Positions 50,915-59,924 of a stretch of 64,000 nt of DNA are shown one piece after another. Under the pieces are notes generated by a model. It was not told the origin of the DNA and made no database searches. It saw only the letters and a program-made list of their open reading frames with translations. This stretch comes from Cellulomonas persica. Its GTDB lineage: Bacteria; Actinomycetota; Actinomycetes; Actinomycetales; Cellulomonadaceae. Where the stretch lies: assembly GCF_007989825.1 (NCBI RefSeq), contig NZ_BJUA01000003.1:186001-250000 (forward strand), read 5' to 3'. Every line of letters starts with the position of its first letter. Positions within the stretch are counted from its first letter, which is position 1. The translations under genes and the position numbers were made by a program.

Positions 50915-52119
50915 GATCGGTGAACCTCGCTCTCCAGGTCATCCAGGTACGCGGCCAGGCGAGCCAGGCCGGGGTCGTCGTGGGGTGGTGGTCCGTACAG
51001 CAGGTCGGCGACCTGGCGGGGGTCGCGTCCGACGGCGTGGGCGATCGCGTCGACGAGCTCGGCCGCGCCCGCCGAGCGTGGCAGCCCCAGCCGGGTGGCG
51101 CAGCGGGAGGCCGCCGCGGCGCGCAGGGCGGCGGCGGCGTGGCCGTGCGCCCGACCGCGCCGGTACAGGCGCCCACGCCCGCGCGTGGTCTCGCCCGAGC
51201 GCACGACGACGGGCAGCCGCTCGACGACGAGCGGTCCGAACCGGCGCCCGCGCCAGACGGCGGCCACGAGCGCGACGAGGCCGAGCATGAGCATCAGCGG
51301 GCCCGTCCAGGGCGGCATCGTCGAGGTGGGTGCGTCGTCGTCGGAGGTCGACCCGTTCCACGGGTCCTGCCAGGAGGGGATGTACCAGACGAGGTCCTCG
51401 CCGCGGCCGAGCACCCGCAGCGCGAGGGCTGCGTTGCCCGCCGTGGCGAGCGAGCGGTTCGTGAGCAGCTCGGCTCCCGCGAGCACGGCGACGCGTCGGC
51501 CGTCGACCTCGGTCACGGCGTAGGCGCCCGTGCCCGCAGGGTCGCCCGACGCGGGGAAGCACAGCGTCACGCCGGAAGAGGCCGCTCCCGCGGACAGCGT
51601 GCCGGACGTGACGATCGTGCCCGCCGCCAGCGCATCCGGGTCGTCGCACGAGGGGGACCGCTCGTCGTCGCCCGCATCCGAGTAGCCGGCCTCGACGCCC
51701 GCGACGACCGAGGCCGCCCAGGGCGCGTCGACGAGCACGAGGTCGGCGTCCATGTCGCGCAGCGCCTCGACCTGGTCGTCCAGGAGCATGGTGTCGCCGA
51801 GCACCGCGACGGTCAGCCCGGGCCGGTCGGCGTCGAGCACGTCGGCGAACCGCTGCGTGTACTCGACCCGGACACCGTGGTCGCCCAGGATCTGCGCGAG
51901 CGCGCGCGACCCGACGGGTGCGGGGTTGTCGGGAGCCAGGGGCGTCGAGGACGTCCGGGGCTCGGGCAGCGCCGCGAGCAGGCCGATCACGACGAGGACC
52001 GCGCCGATCGCGAGCGGGAACCGGGCCCGCCGCCAGCGTCGTGACGCGCGCGAGCGCGCGGTCGTGCCGTCGCCGACGACGCCCGTGGGCGGTGCGGGTG
52101 CGGGCGTGGTCGTCGTCAT
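50911..52119 (-). CDS. DUF4350 domain membrane protein
   Basis: The 402-residue protein starts at ATG 52119, overlapping the DUF4129 gene stop. One membrane helix lies near residue 35 (FPLAIGAVLVVIGLLAALPE) and another near 285 (GPLMLMLGLVALVAAVW). Between them is the DUF4350 domain (NPAPVGSRALAQILGDHGV, VLGDTMLLDDQVEALRD), probably outside the cell. A cytoplasmic helical tail follows. Similar genes accompany MoxR and DUF58 in actinobacteria, including mycobacteria. The function is unknown. Confidence 0.82.
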   Translation of the reverse strand: MTTTTPAPAPPTGVVGDGTTARSRASRRWRRARFPLAIGAVLVVIGLLAALPEPRTSSTPLAPDNPAPVGSRALAQILGDHGVRVEYTQRFADVLDADRPGLTVAVLGDTMLLDDQVEALRDMDADLVLVDAPWAASVVAGVEAGYSDAGDDERSPSCDDPDALAAGTIVTSGTLSAGAASSGVTLCFPASGDPAGTGAYAVTEVDGRRVAVLAGAELLTNRSLATAGNAALALRVLGRGEDLVWYIPSWQDPWNGSTSDDDAPTSTMPPWTGPLMLMLGLVALVAAVWRGRRFGPLVVERLPVVVRSGETTRGRGRLYRRGRAHGHAAAALRAAAASRCATRLGLPRSAGAAELVDAIAHAVGRDPRQVADLLYGPPPHDDPGLARLAAYLDDLESEVHRS

Positions 52120-52829
52120 CGCGGCACCGTCTCGACGGGGCCGCGAGGCCCGCTCGTCGTGCCCGGCGTGAGGGGGCGCGCCGAGCCGATCGCCGCGGCC
52201 CAGGCCCGCAGGTGCGCGTCGTCGGCCTCCGAGGCGTGCCGGCCGCCGTACGCGACGTCGTCGAACAGCGCGCCCGCGTCACCGAGCGCGCCCGCGACGT
52301 CGGGCAGGCGCGCCCCGGCGTCGACGGTCGTCTCGTGCGCGGTGCGCCCGGGGCGTTCGTCCAGCACCGCGCGCTCCTCGAGGTCGCGCACGACCGAGCG
52401 GAACCGCTCGAGCACGGCGGTCTCCCAGTCGCCCGCGCGTGCCGCGGCGTCGGCGGCCTCGCGCAGCTGCGCGGCGGTGCGCTCGTCGTCGTGGGCCAGG
52501 ACGGTGCGCGCGGCCGACGCCCGCCCGCTGCGGACCGGACCGGCGACCCACCAGGCGATGAGCAGCGCCACGACGATCGCACCGCCGACGACGAGGGCGA
52601 CCATCGGGCCGTCGAGGTGCACGCTGTCCTGGACGTCCTCGAACTGCCGCATGAACCACTCGAGCACGCGCTGCAGGATCGAGCGCTGGTCGCGGTACTC
52701 AGGCTGGGCGAGCTCCTCGAGCGCCCAGCGCCGGGCGGTCTCGGCGTCGGGCGTGAGCGGCGGCTCGCCGCGCAGCGTCGTCCGCACGGCGTCGTGGACC
52801 GTGCGGACCGCGAGCGCCGAACAGGTCAC
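52116..52829 (-). CDS. DUF4129 domain membrane protein
   Basis: The 237-residue protein starts at GTG 52829, overlapping the stop of the gene before it. The N-terminal segment is extracytoplasmic (RRWALEELAQPEYRDQRSIL), then one membrane helix (MVALVVGGAIVVALLIAWWV) and the DUF4129 region (AARAGDWETAVLERFRSVVR, ALGDAGALFDDVAYGGRHAS). The domain is common next to MoxR and DUF4350. The biochemical role is unknown. Confidence 0.82.
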   Translation of the reverse strand: MTCSALAVRTVHDAVRTTLRGEPPLTPDAETARRWALEELAQPEYRDQRSILQRVLEWFMRQFEDVQDSVHLDGPMVALVVGGAIVVALLIAWWVAGPVRSGRASAARTVLAHDDERTAAQLREAADAAARAGDWETAVLERFRSVVRDLEERAVLDERPGRTAHETTVDAGARLPDVAGALGDAGALFDDVAYGGRHASEADDAHLRAWAAAIGSARPLTPGTTSGPRGPVETVPR

Positions 52830-54214
52830 GCGGCCTGCTCCGCGGCGCGCTGGAGCTCGATGTCGAGGCCCTCACGCCGCATGCGCGTGTCGATGTAGAG
52901 CAGCGCGACGACCGAGGACATGAACACGGTCGTCAGCGTGAGCGCGAGGATCTCGCCCACCGAGGTCACCGCGATCGCGCCGAAGCTCAGCAGGTCGGTC
53001 GACGGGAAGACGAACATGAGCACGAGCGTCACGGGGTACAGGATGATCTGCGCGACGATCTGGACGAGCACGCTGGTCAGCAGGTAGATGCCGAACAGCC
53101 GCCAGAAGCTGCCGCGGGTCAGGCGCCACGCGCGCGCGACCGTGGGCCAGAACTTGCGCTCCTCGAGCATCAGCGCCGCGGGCACGAGCAGCGTGCGGAC
53201 GGTGATCCACACGCCGCCGACGATCGCGACGAGCACGGCGAGGACGACGAAGAGCGCGAACAGGCCCCAGCTCTCGGAGCGGGCGAGCAGCACGGCGACG
53301 CCGACGAGCGCACCCGTCGCGAGCGTGGTGGCGATCCCGAGCAGGAGCGTGAAGCCGACGACGTGCCACACCCGGCCCGAACGCAGCACCTCGGAGATCG
53401 AGACCTTGCGGCCGATCACCGAGCGGCTCACCGAGACGATGAGCAGACCCGTGAGCACGGTGGACGCGAGCGCGGACACGGGCAGCGTGACGAGCTGGGC
53501 GATGCTCGAGCCGAGGACCGACGTGGTGTCGCCGTCCAGCCCGGTGTCGAGCGAGCGCGAGTCCGCCCAGTCGGTGAACTCCCCGGCGACGAGCCCGCCG
53601 ACGTACCACGTCAGGACGGCCTTGAGGAGCACCGCGACCGCGATGACGAGCAGTGACAGGCCGAACATGACGGTCGGGTTCGCGCGCACCGCGCGGAACG
53701 CGCCGTCGAGGATCTCACCCAGGTTGAGCGGGCGCAGCGGGATGATCCCCGGCCGCGCGACGGGCGGCTGCCAGGCGCCGGGACCGTAGCCGGGCGCACC
53801 CGGGCCGTAGCCCGGCGCACCTGGTCCGTAGCCGGGCGTACCCGGTCCGTAGCCCGGCGGGACCTGGCCGTACGGCGGGGGCTGCCCGTGGTCCTGCGGT
53901 GGGCCGTAGCCCTGGCCGTAGCCCGGCGCCTGACCGTACGGCGCGGGCTGACCGTACGGAGGCTGCGGCTGCTGGCCGTACGTCGGCTGGGTCGCGCTCT
54001 GGCCCGGGTACGGCGCGGGCGGCGGGACCGTGCCCCACGAGCTCGGAGCGGCGGGCGGCTGTGCTGCAGAAGGCTGCGCGGCAGGAGGCTGCGCGGTGGC
54101 GGGCTGGTCGGCGGGGGGCAGAGGCTGGTCGGGCTGCGCGGGGCGGGCGGGCTGTCCGGCCCCACCGGGCGCAGCCCACGTCGGCGTCTGGTCGGCGTCC
54201 TGCGGGCCCGTCAT
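52826..54214 (-). CDS. Membrane protein with GPDPase-type membrane domain and Gly/Tyr/Pro repeat tail
   Basis: The 462-residue protein starts at ATG 54214, first gene of the operon. Residues 1-150 are a disordered Pro/Gln/Gly/Tyr-rich tail with near-perfect GYGPG repeats. From IIPLRPLNLGEILDGAFRAV on come six or more membrane helices in the pattern of the membrane domain that precedes some glycerophosphodiester phosphodiesterases (PF10110-like). ALMLEERKFWPTVARAWRLT is typical. No catalytic phosphodiesterase domain is present. The tail may aid clustering or wall contact. Confidence 0.78.
   Translation of the reverse strand: MTGPQDADQTPTWAAPGGAGQPARPAQPDQPLPPADQPATAQPPAAQPSAAQPPAAPSSWGTVPPPAPYPGQSATQPTYGQQPQPPYGQPAPYGQAPGYGQGYGPPQDHGQPPPYGQVPPGYGPGTPGYGPGAPGYGPGAPGYGPGAWQPPVARPGIIPLRPLNLGEILDGAFRAVRANPTVMFGLSLLVIAVAVLLKAVLTWYVGGLVAGEFTDWADSRSLDTGLDGDTTSVLGSSIAQLVTLPVSALASTVLTGLLIVSVSRSVIGRKVSISEVLRSGRVWHVVGFTLLLGIATTLATGALVGVAVLLARSESWGLFALFVVLAVLVAIVGGVWITVRTLLVPAALMLEERKFWPTVARAWRLTRGSFWRLFGIYLLTSVLVQIVAQIILYPVTLVLMFVFPSTDLLSFGAIAVTSVGEILALTLTTVFMSSVVALLYIDTRMRREGLDIELQRAAEQAA
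53772..53853. repeat. Tandem 21-bp repeats encoding PGYGPG units
   Basis: Near-identical units begin at 53791, 53812 and 53833, with a degenerate unit before them from 53772. They encode the seven-residue PGYGPGA repeat of the membrane protein. Copy number may vary between strains. Confidence 0.75.
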
Positions 54215-54376
54215 CGTGGCGTGGCTCCCTCGCGTCCGTGCCGGGCACCCGCCCGGTCGTCCCTGCGCGCGCGGCAGGGCCGAGCGCGCCCTCATCGTGC
54301 CACGCCGCAGGTCGCGGACGGACAGTTCCACCCGGTCGCGCGCGCGTGATCGCCCGGAGTGCACGGCTGACGGTGC

Positions 54377-54382
54377 GACAAT
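54377..54382 (+). promoter_or_regulatory. Possible -10 of mtrA
   Basis: GACAAT ends six bases before ATG 54389. There is no ribosome site in the preceding 20 bases, so a leaderless transcript is possible, though the first base departs from the TANNNT form. Confidence 0.35.
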
Positions 54383-54388
54383 GCCGCC

Positions 54389-55072
54389 ATGAAGGGACGA
54401 GTGCTGGTGGTCGACGACGACATCGCGCTGGCCGAGATGATCGGCATCGTGCTGCGGTCGGAGGGTTTCGACCCGGTCTTCTGCGAGGACGGCGACGAGG
54501 CGCTGGGCGTGTTCCGGCAGACCCAGCCGGACCTCGTCCTGCTGGACCTCATGCTGCCCGGCAAGGACGGCAACGAGGTGTGCCGCCTGATCCGTGCCGA
54601 GTCCGGCGTGCCGATCGTCATGCTCACCGCCAAGAGCGACACGGTCGACGTCGTCCTCGGCCTGGAGTCGGGTGCCGACGACTACATCTCGAAGCCGTTC
54701 AAGCCCAAGGAGCTCGTCGCCCGCGTGCGCGCACGGCTGCGCCGGACCGACGAGCCCGCGCCCGAGCACCTCACGATCGGCGACGTCACGATCGACGTGC
54801 CGGGTCACCGGGTCGAGCGCGCGGGCCGGCCCGTGTCGCTCACCCCGCTCGAGTTCGACCTGCTCGTCGCCCTCGCCCGCAAGCCGTGGCAGGTCTTCAC
54901 GCGTGAGGTGCTGCTCGAGAAGGTGTGGGGCTACCGCCACGCCGCGGACACGCGCCTCGTCAACGTCCACGTGCAGCGCCTGCGCAGCAAGATCGAGAAC
55001 GACCCCGAGCAGCCCGAGATCGTCGTGACCGTGCGTGGCGTCGGCTACAAGGCGGGCGTGACGCCCACGTGA
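54389..55072 (+). CDS. mtrA: Response regulator MtrA
   Basis: The 227-residue OmpR-type regulator has receiver residues Asp10, Asp11, phospho-acceptor Asp53 (LLDLMLPGKDG), Thr80 and Lys102. A winged-helix domain follows (LTPLEFDLLVALARKPWQVF, VQRLRSKIENDPEQPEIV). The sequence is very close to mycobacterial and corynebacterial MtrA, which controls wall hydrolases, division and osmotic response. It is followed by mtrB and lpqB in the standard order. The GTCACA-like repeats at 25121-25147 may be among its targets. Confidence 0.95.
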   Translation: MKGRVLVVDDDIALAEMIGIVLRSEGFDPVFCEDGDEALGVFRQTQPDLVLLDLMLPGKDGNEVCRLIRAESGVPIVMLTAKSDTVDVVLGLESGADDYISKPFKPKELVARVRARLRRTDEPAPEHLTIGDVTIDVPGHRVERAGRPVSLTPLEFDLLVALARKPWQVFTREVLLEKVWGYRHAADTRLVNVHVQRLRSKIENDPEQPEIVVTVRGVGYKAGVTPT

Positions 55073-55094
55073 CGCTCGTCGTACCTGCCGGGGG

Positions 55095-56804
55095 GTGCCC
55101 GACGTGCCGCGGCTGAAGGGGACCGGCCGCCTGGTGCGGGCGCGGGTGGGGCGGCGGCTGCGTCGCTGGGCCCACGCGTGGCGCTCGTCGCTGCAGGTCC
55201 GCGTCATCACGACGACGCTCGCGATGGGCCTCGTCGCCCTCGGAGCGATCGGCCTGTACGTCGGCGACCGGATGAAGGAGGGGCTCTTCACCGGGCGCGT
55301 CGAGCAACTGCTCGCGGAGAGCGCGCGCGGCACGAGCCAGGCGCAGAAGACGTTCGACTCCTCCAACGCGCAGACGGCGTCCGACGTGCAGCGCCTCCTG
55401 CAGGACGTGGCCACCGTGCAGGGCTCGGGCGGTGCGGGTGAGCGCGAGGTCTTCCTCCTGCGCGCACCGGGGGAGTCGTCGGCCGACTCCGTGGGCAACG
55501 CGGCGTCCGCGCGCGTCCTGATCCCGCTCGTCAGCCCCGAGCTGCAGCACGCGACCGCGGAGGGCGGCCAGCGCTGGCAGTCGGTGGCCTGGGAGGTCGA
55601 CGGGCGCGTCGAGCCGGCCGTGATGGTCGGCCAGGACGTGAACGTGCCGTTCGCGGGGACCTACCAGCTGTTCTTCCTCTACAGCCTGCAGGCCGAGCAG
55701 GACCGGCTCGACTTCCTGCTGCGCACGCTCGCGGCCGCCGCGGCCGCGCTCGTCGTCCTCCTCGGGGGGATGACGTGGCTCGTGACGCGTCAGGCGGTGC
55801 GACCGGTGCGGCGCGCCGCCGAGGTCGCCGAGCGCCTCGCCGACGGGCACCTCGCCGAGCGCATGCCCGTGCGCGGCGAGGACGAGATGGCCACGCTCGC
55901 GAGCTCGTTCAACGAGATGGCCGCGAGCCTGCAGGACCAGATCCGACGCATGGAGGAGCTCTCCGCGCTGCAGCGGCGGTTCGTCTCCGACGTGTCGCAC
56001 GAGCTGCGCACGCCGCTGACGACGATCCGGATGGCCGGCGAGGTCATCCACGCGTCGCGCGACGACTTCGACCCCGCCGTCAAGCGCTCGGCCGAGCTCC
56101 TGGCCACGCAGCTCGACCGGTTCGAGGACCTGCTCGCCGACCTGCTCGAGATCAGCCGGTTCGACGCGGGTGCGGCCGTGCTGGACGCCGACTCGCGCGA
56201 CGTGCGCGACGTCGTGCTCGCGGCCGTCGAGCACACGTTCCCGCTCGCCGGGCGCCGCGGATCGTGGCTGAGCGTGGACCTCGCGCAGACCGAGTGCGTG
56301 GCCGACATCGACCCGCGCCGCGTCGAGCGCATCCTGCGCAACCTGCTCGTGAACGCCGTCGAGCACGCCGAGGGCAGCACCGTCGAGGTCAAGGTCGGGG
56401 CCGACCGGTACGCGGTCGCGGTCACCGTGCGCGACCACGGCGTCGGCATGACCGCGGAGGAGGCCCTGCACGTGTTCGACCGCTTCTGGCGCGCCGACCC
56501 CGCGCGGGCGCGCACGACCGGCGGCACCGGGCTGGGCCTGGCGATCTCGCTCGAGGACGCGCACCTGCACGGCGGGTGGCTCGAGGCGTGGGGCAGGCCC
56601 GGCCGCGGCGCGAGCTTCCGGCTCACGCTCCCGCGCCGCGCGGGCATCCGGCTCACGGACTCGCCGCTCGAGCTCGTCCCTGACGAGCCGCCCACGACGG
56701 GCGCGGTGCAGGTCGTCACGCGGTCGCGCACCGATCCCGCGGCGCTGCCCGACCTCGTCGACGAGCAGCCGGCCGACACCCACCAGCGGCAGGAGGTCCG
56801 ATGA
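55095..56804 (+). CDS. mtrB: Sensor histidine kinase MtrB
   Basis: The 569-residue kinase starts at GTG 55095; GTG 55104 is an alternative. Two membrane helices (TTLAMGLVALGAIGLYVG near 40-57 and a second at about 210-233, AAAAALVVLLGGMTWLVT) flank an extracytoplasmic sensor. HAMP follows (RRAAEVAERLADGHLAERMP), then HisKA with His302 in SDVSHELRTPLTT and an ATPase domain with NLLVNAVEHA, DHGVGMTAEEA and GTGLGL. It phosphorylates MtrA. The stop overlaps the lpqB start (ATGA). Confidence 0.94.
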   Translation: MPDVPRLKGTGRLVRARVGRRLRRWAHAWRSSLQVRVITTTLAMGLVALGAIGLYVGDRMKEGLFTGRVEQLLAESARGTSQAQKTFDSSNAQTASDVQRLLQDVATVQGSGGAGEREVFLLRAPGESSADSVGNAASARVLIPLVSPELQHATAEGGQRWQSVAWEVDGRVEPAVMVGQDVNVPFAGTYQLFFLYSLQAEQDRLDFLLRTLAAAAAALVVLLGGMTWLVTRQAVRPVRRAAEVAERLADGHLAERMPVRGEDEMATLASSFNEMAASLQDQIRRMEELSALQRRFVSDVSHELRTPLTTIRMAGEVIHASRDDFDPAVKRSAELLATQLDRFEDLLADLLEISRFDAGAAVLDADSRDVRDVVLAAVEHTFPLAGRRGSWLSVDLAQTECVADIDPRRVERILRNLLVNAVEHAEGSTVEVKVGADRYAVAVTVRDHGVGMTAEEALHVFDRFWRADPARARTTGGTGLGLAISLEDAHLHGGWLEAWGRPGRGASFRLTLPRRAGIRLTDSPLELVPDEPPTTGAVQVVTRSRTDPAALPDLVDEQPADTHQRQEVR

Positions 56805-58486
56805 GCACGCCGCGCACCACGCGTCACCCGGGCCCCTCGCGCCGCCGCGCGCGCGTGCTCGCCGTCGGGACGCTCGTCGTGCTCGCGCTCGGTGCCTGCA
56901 CGTCGATCCCGACGGCCGGCCCGGTGCGCGAGGGCGACGGCACGGTCGTCGAGAACGGCGACGTCGACCTGCTCGCCGAGGGCCCCCGCCCGGGCGCGAC
57001 GCCCCAGCAGATCGTCGAGGGCTTCCAGCTCGCCGGCGCCGCGGGCTTCGACAGCGAGTTCGCGACCGCGCGGGAGTTCCTCACGGGCGCGGCCAAGCGC
57101 TCGTGGGAGCCGCTCACGGAGGTGCTCGTCGCCGACGCACCCGTGGTCGTCGACACGCAGTCCCGCGCCGTGACCGCGACCGTGCCGCTCGCGGCACGCG
57201 TGGACTCGGTCGGGCGGTACACCGAGGCGCCCGGGGGTGCGGAGACCACGGTCACGTACGAGCTCGTGCGCGACAGCACGGGCGAGTGGCGCATCTCGTC
57301 CGCGCAGGACGGTCTGGTGCTGACCGAGGCCGCGTTCGACAAGCAGTTCCGCTCGTCGCCGCTGTACTTCCTGTCCGCTGACGGCTCGTTCCTCGTCCCC
57401 GACACCCGCTGGTTCCCGGCGCACAACCTGCAGACCTGGGTCGCGCGCGCGTTGCTCGCCGGACCGTCGCCGTGGCTGCGGGACGCTGTGACGACCGCGA
57501 TCCCCGAGGGCGTCGAGCTCCAGGCGGGGACGGTCGTGATCGACGGCTCGGGCTCGGCGCTCGTCCCCCTCGACCCCGCCAAGACGCTGCTCGAGGCCGA
57601 CACCGCGAGCGTCGTCGCGCAGTTCGAGGCCTCGCTCGTGCATGTCGCGGGCGTCCGGCAGGTCAAGGTCACCGCCGGTGCGGTGCCGCTCGTCGAGAAG
57701 CGGGAGGTCACGCGCGGCGGGCTGCCCGACGGCCCGGTCGAGATGATCCAGGACGACCGGCTCGTCGCGCTCGGTGAGGACGGCCTCGTCGCCGTCGACG
57801 GCGTCGCGGCCCTGCCCGCGGGCGCCCGCGCCCCGGCCCGTGACGAGGAGGGCGACGTCCGCGTGATGCTCGACGCGGGCGGCGCGCTCGTCACCGTGCC
57901 CCGCGAGGACGACCCCTCGCACGTGCTCGTGTCCGGCACCGGGCTCGTCGCCCCGTCGGTCGACCGGCTCGGCTGGGCGTGGACGGCGCGCGGCGGCGAG
58001 GGCGTGATCGCGGTCAAGGACGGGGGAGACCCCGTGGTCGTCGCGGCCGACTGGCTCGAGGGCCGCACGGTCGTCGCGCTGCGCATGGCGCGCGACGCGA
58101 CACGGCTCGCGGTGGTGTCACGCGGCGCCGACGGCGTGTGGGTCAACGTGTTCCCCGTCGTCCGCGACGGAGAGGGCACGCCGCAGAAGCTCGGTGAGCC
58201 CGTGCGCGTCGGGGCCGTGCTGGAGGACGCGACCGAGGTCGTCTGGCTCGAGGAGTCGGTGCTCGGCGTCGTCGGGCGCAGCAAGGACGAGGCCACGCTC
58301 GTCCACCGGGTGCCCGTCTTCGGGCCGACGACCTCCGAGGCCGAGGTGCCGGACATCGCGGCGCTCGCGGGCGGCCGTGTGGTCTACCTCGCGACGACCG
58401 ACGGCGTGCTGCACAAGCTCGTCGGCACGACGTGGGCGACGGTCGCCGACGTCGAGGGCGTGCGGGACCCGAGCTACCCGGGCTGA
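56801..58486 (+). CDS. lpqB: Lipoprotein LpqB, MtrAB accessory
   Basis: The 561-residue lipoprotein has a signal peptide with the lipobox LALGAC (lipidated Cys33). A GerMN-type region lies in the middle (WVARALLAGPSPWLRDAVTT), followed by a beta-propeller-like C-terminal half (LGWAWTARGGEGVIAVKDGG). LpqB binds the MtrB sensor from outside and tunes its output in mycobacteria. The order mtrA-mtrB-lpqB is the normal one. The last 13 bases overlap the convergent PH-domain gene. Confidence 0.93.
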   Translation: MSTPRTTRHPGPSRRRARVLAVGTLVVLALGACTSIPTAGPVREGDGTVVENGDVDLLAEGPRPGATPQQIVEGFQLAGAAGFDSEFATAREFLTGAAKRSWEPLTEVLVADAPVVVDTQSRAVTATVPLAARVDSVGRYTEAPGGAETTVTYELVRDSTGEWRISSAQDGLVLTEAAFDKQFRSSPLYFLSADGSFLVPDTRWFPAHNLQTWVARALLAGPSPWLRDAVTTAIPEGVELQAGTVVIDGSGSALVPLDPAKTLLEADTASVVAQFEASLVHVAGVRQVKVTAGAVPLVEKREVTRGGLPDGPVEMIQDDRLVALGEDGLVAVDGVAALPAGARAPARDEEGDVRVMLDAGGALVTVPREDDPSHVLVSGTGLVAPSVDRLGWAWTARGGEGVIAVKDGGDPVVVAADWLEGRTVVALRMARDATRLAVVSRGADGVWVNVFPVVRDGEGTPQKLGEPVRVGAVLEDATEVVWLEESVLGVVGRSKDEATLVHRVPVFGPTTSEAEVPDIAALAGGRVVYLATTDGVLHKLVGTTWATVADVEGVRDPSYPG

Positions 58487-59469
58487 CCGTCGCCGTCGTC
58501 GTCGGTCCGCGGTGAGCCCAGGTCGACGAACCGTCCGGTCGGCTCGGACACGTACCAGGAGGGCTCGCTCTCCTCGTCGTCCACCGCCGCTGCTTCCGGT
58601 GCCGCTTCCGGTGCCGGCGGCTCCGGCACACCTCGCGCAGGCGCAGGTGGGTGCGGCGCGGTGCGGCGCGTGACCCGGACCGGCTGGGTGTCCTCGGGCG
58701 CGTAGCGCTCGTCGTCGTGCCACCCGGCCGTCGGGTCGGGCTCGTCGTCGTCCGTCACGACGACCGGGACGCGCCCGCGTGCGGTCGTCGGAAGGAGGGC
58801 CGGCGGAGCTGGAGAAGAGGGAGCGAGAGACGACGGAGCGAGAGAAGGGGAAGCGAGGGAGGGCGGCGCGAGCGCGGGGCTGGCGGGCCGCTGCCGGGGG
58901 CCACGCGCCGGTGCCGGTCCCGCGTCGTCCTCGCCGTCCGACGGCGGCGTCTCGACCGGTGTGAAGATCAGCGCGCACAGGTCGCGGTACGTCGCGTCCG
59001 GGTGGGCGACCCAGTTGATCTGGCGCAGGGCCTGGTCCTGACCGGCGGACTCGAGCAGGAACTGCCCGTAGCCGAGCAGCTGCCCCAGCACGGAGCGCGA
59101 GTACCGCATGTCCGTGACCTTCATGAGCGGCATCATGCCGATCTGGTGGGTCACCAGGCCCGTGAGCAGCAGCATCCGCTTGTCGGTGGCGACGAACCAC
59201 TCGACGCGCCACACCAGCAGGCACCAGCCGAACCGGGCGAGCGCCGCGAACCACAGCCACCACACGACGAGCGCTCCGTCGCCGAACGCGGGCTGCAGGG
59301 CGAACGACAGCCACCCGCACAGGCAGAGCACCACGAACGTCGTCACGGCCGGCTCGACGAGCTTGGCCCAGTGCCACCGGGCCGCGAGCACCACGCGCTC
59401 CCCGGGCAGGACGTAGCGGCGCAGCAGCCGGTGCGACATGACGATCGTCGTCGCGTCGTCCGCCGTCAC
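58474..59469 (-). CDS. Bacterial PH-domain (bPH2) membrane protein with disordered tail
   Basis: The 331-residue protein starts at GTG 59469. RRYVLPGERVVLAARWHWAK, two membrane helices (VTTFVVLCLCGWLSFALQP, LVVWWLWFAALARFGWCLLV) and the bPH2 core (VEWFVATDKRMLLLTGLVTH, VTDMRYSRSVLGQLLGYG) fill residues 1-175. The rest is a low-complexity tail with LAPPSLASPSLAPSSLAPSS. The domain is common in membrane proteins of unknown function. A similar gene follows lpqB in other actinobacteria. Confidence 0.83.
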   Translation of the reverse strand: MTADDATTIVMSHRLLRRYVLPGERVVLAARWHWAKLVEPAVTTFVVLCLCGWLSFALQPAFGDGALVVWWLWFAALARFGWCLLVWRVEWFVATDKRMLLLTGLVTHQIGMMPLMKVTDMRYSRSVLGQLLGYGQFLLESAGQDQALRQINWVAHPDATYRDLCALIFTPVETPPSDGEDDAGPAPARGPRQRPASPALAPPSLASPSLAPSSLAPSSPAPPALLPTTARGRVPVVVTDDDEPDPTAGWHDDERYAPEDTQPVRVTRRTAPHPPAPARGVPEPPAPEAAPEAAAVDDEESEPSWYVSEPTGRFVDLGSPRTDDDGDGQPG

Positions 59470-59493
59470 GGCACCTCCCGTCCGCGCCGTCCG

Positions 59494-59661
59494 CTAGGAC
59501 GCCAGGTTGCTGAAGAACTGGGCGAAGCCCGCGAAGGCGGCGTAGATGAAGTCCCAGATCGACCGCGCGACGTCGGCGGCCTTGCCGGGGTTCCGCACCA
59601 CGGCGTAGAGGAGGAAGATCACGCCGATCCAGATCAGGATGCTCTTCGCTCTCGCCGGCAT
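59494..59661 (-). CDS. Small membrane protein, 55 residues
   Basis: ATG 59661 follows GGAGGG on the minus strand at about seven bases. The product has a basic start, one membrane helix (ILIWIGVIFLLYAVV) and an amphipathic aromatic C-terminal helix (SIWDFIYAAFAGFAQFF). It lies 24 bases before the PH-domain gene on the same strand and could be co-transcribed. The good ribosome site and clean hydrophobic pattern support a real gene. The function is unknown. Confidence 0.65.
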   Translation of the reverse strand: MPARAKSILIWIGVIFLLYAVVRNPGKAADVARSIWDFIYAAFAGFAQFFSNLAS

Positions 59662-59924
59662 GCGCGGCCCTCCGGGTCGTGTCGTCGTCGCGTGGTCAGG
59701 TGGTGCTGGTCACCCGCCGCCGTGGTCGTCCGGCCGGTCCCCGGTTGGCCGCCGTGCGGCCCCGGTCGGCGCACACAGTACAGACCAGGACGTTTCACCC
59801 GAAACCGACACGACGGCGCGTCGCGCAGTTCCCGGCTGCGTCGCGCCTCGTGAGGCGGGTGCTGGACCCCGGTCGTCCACAGGGCGCCGGTGCACGGTCG
59901 TCTCGTCGGGGCAGGATCCACGGC

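Noticed and set aside
54215..55498. Upstream extension of the membrane protein gene at 52826 across mtrA
   Set aside because: ATG 54214 has a ribosome site and begins the plausible tail. The extension would lie antisense to mtrA and mtrB.
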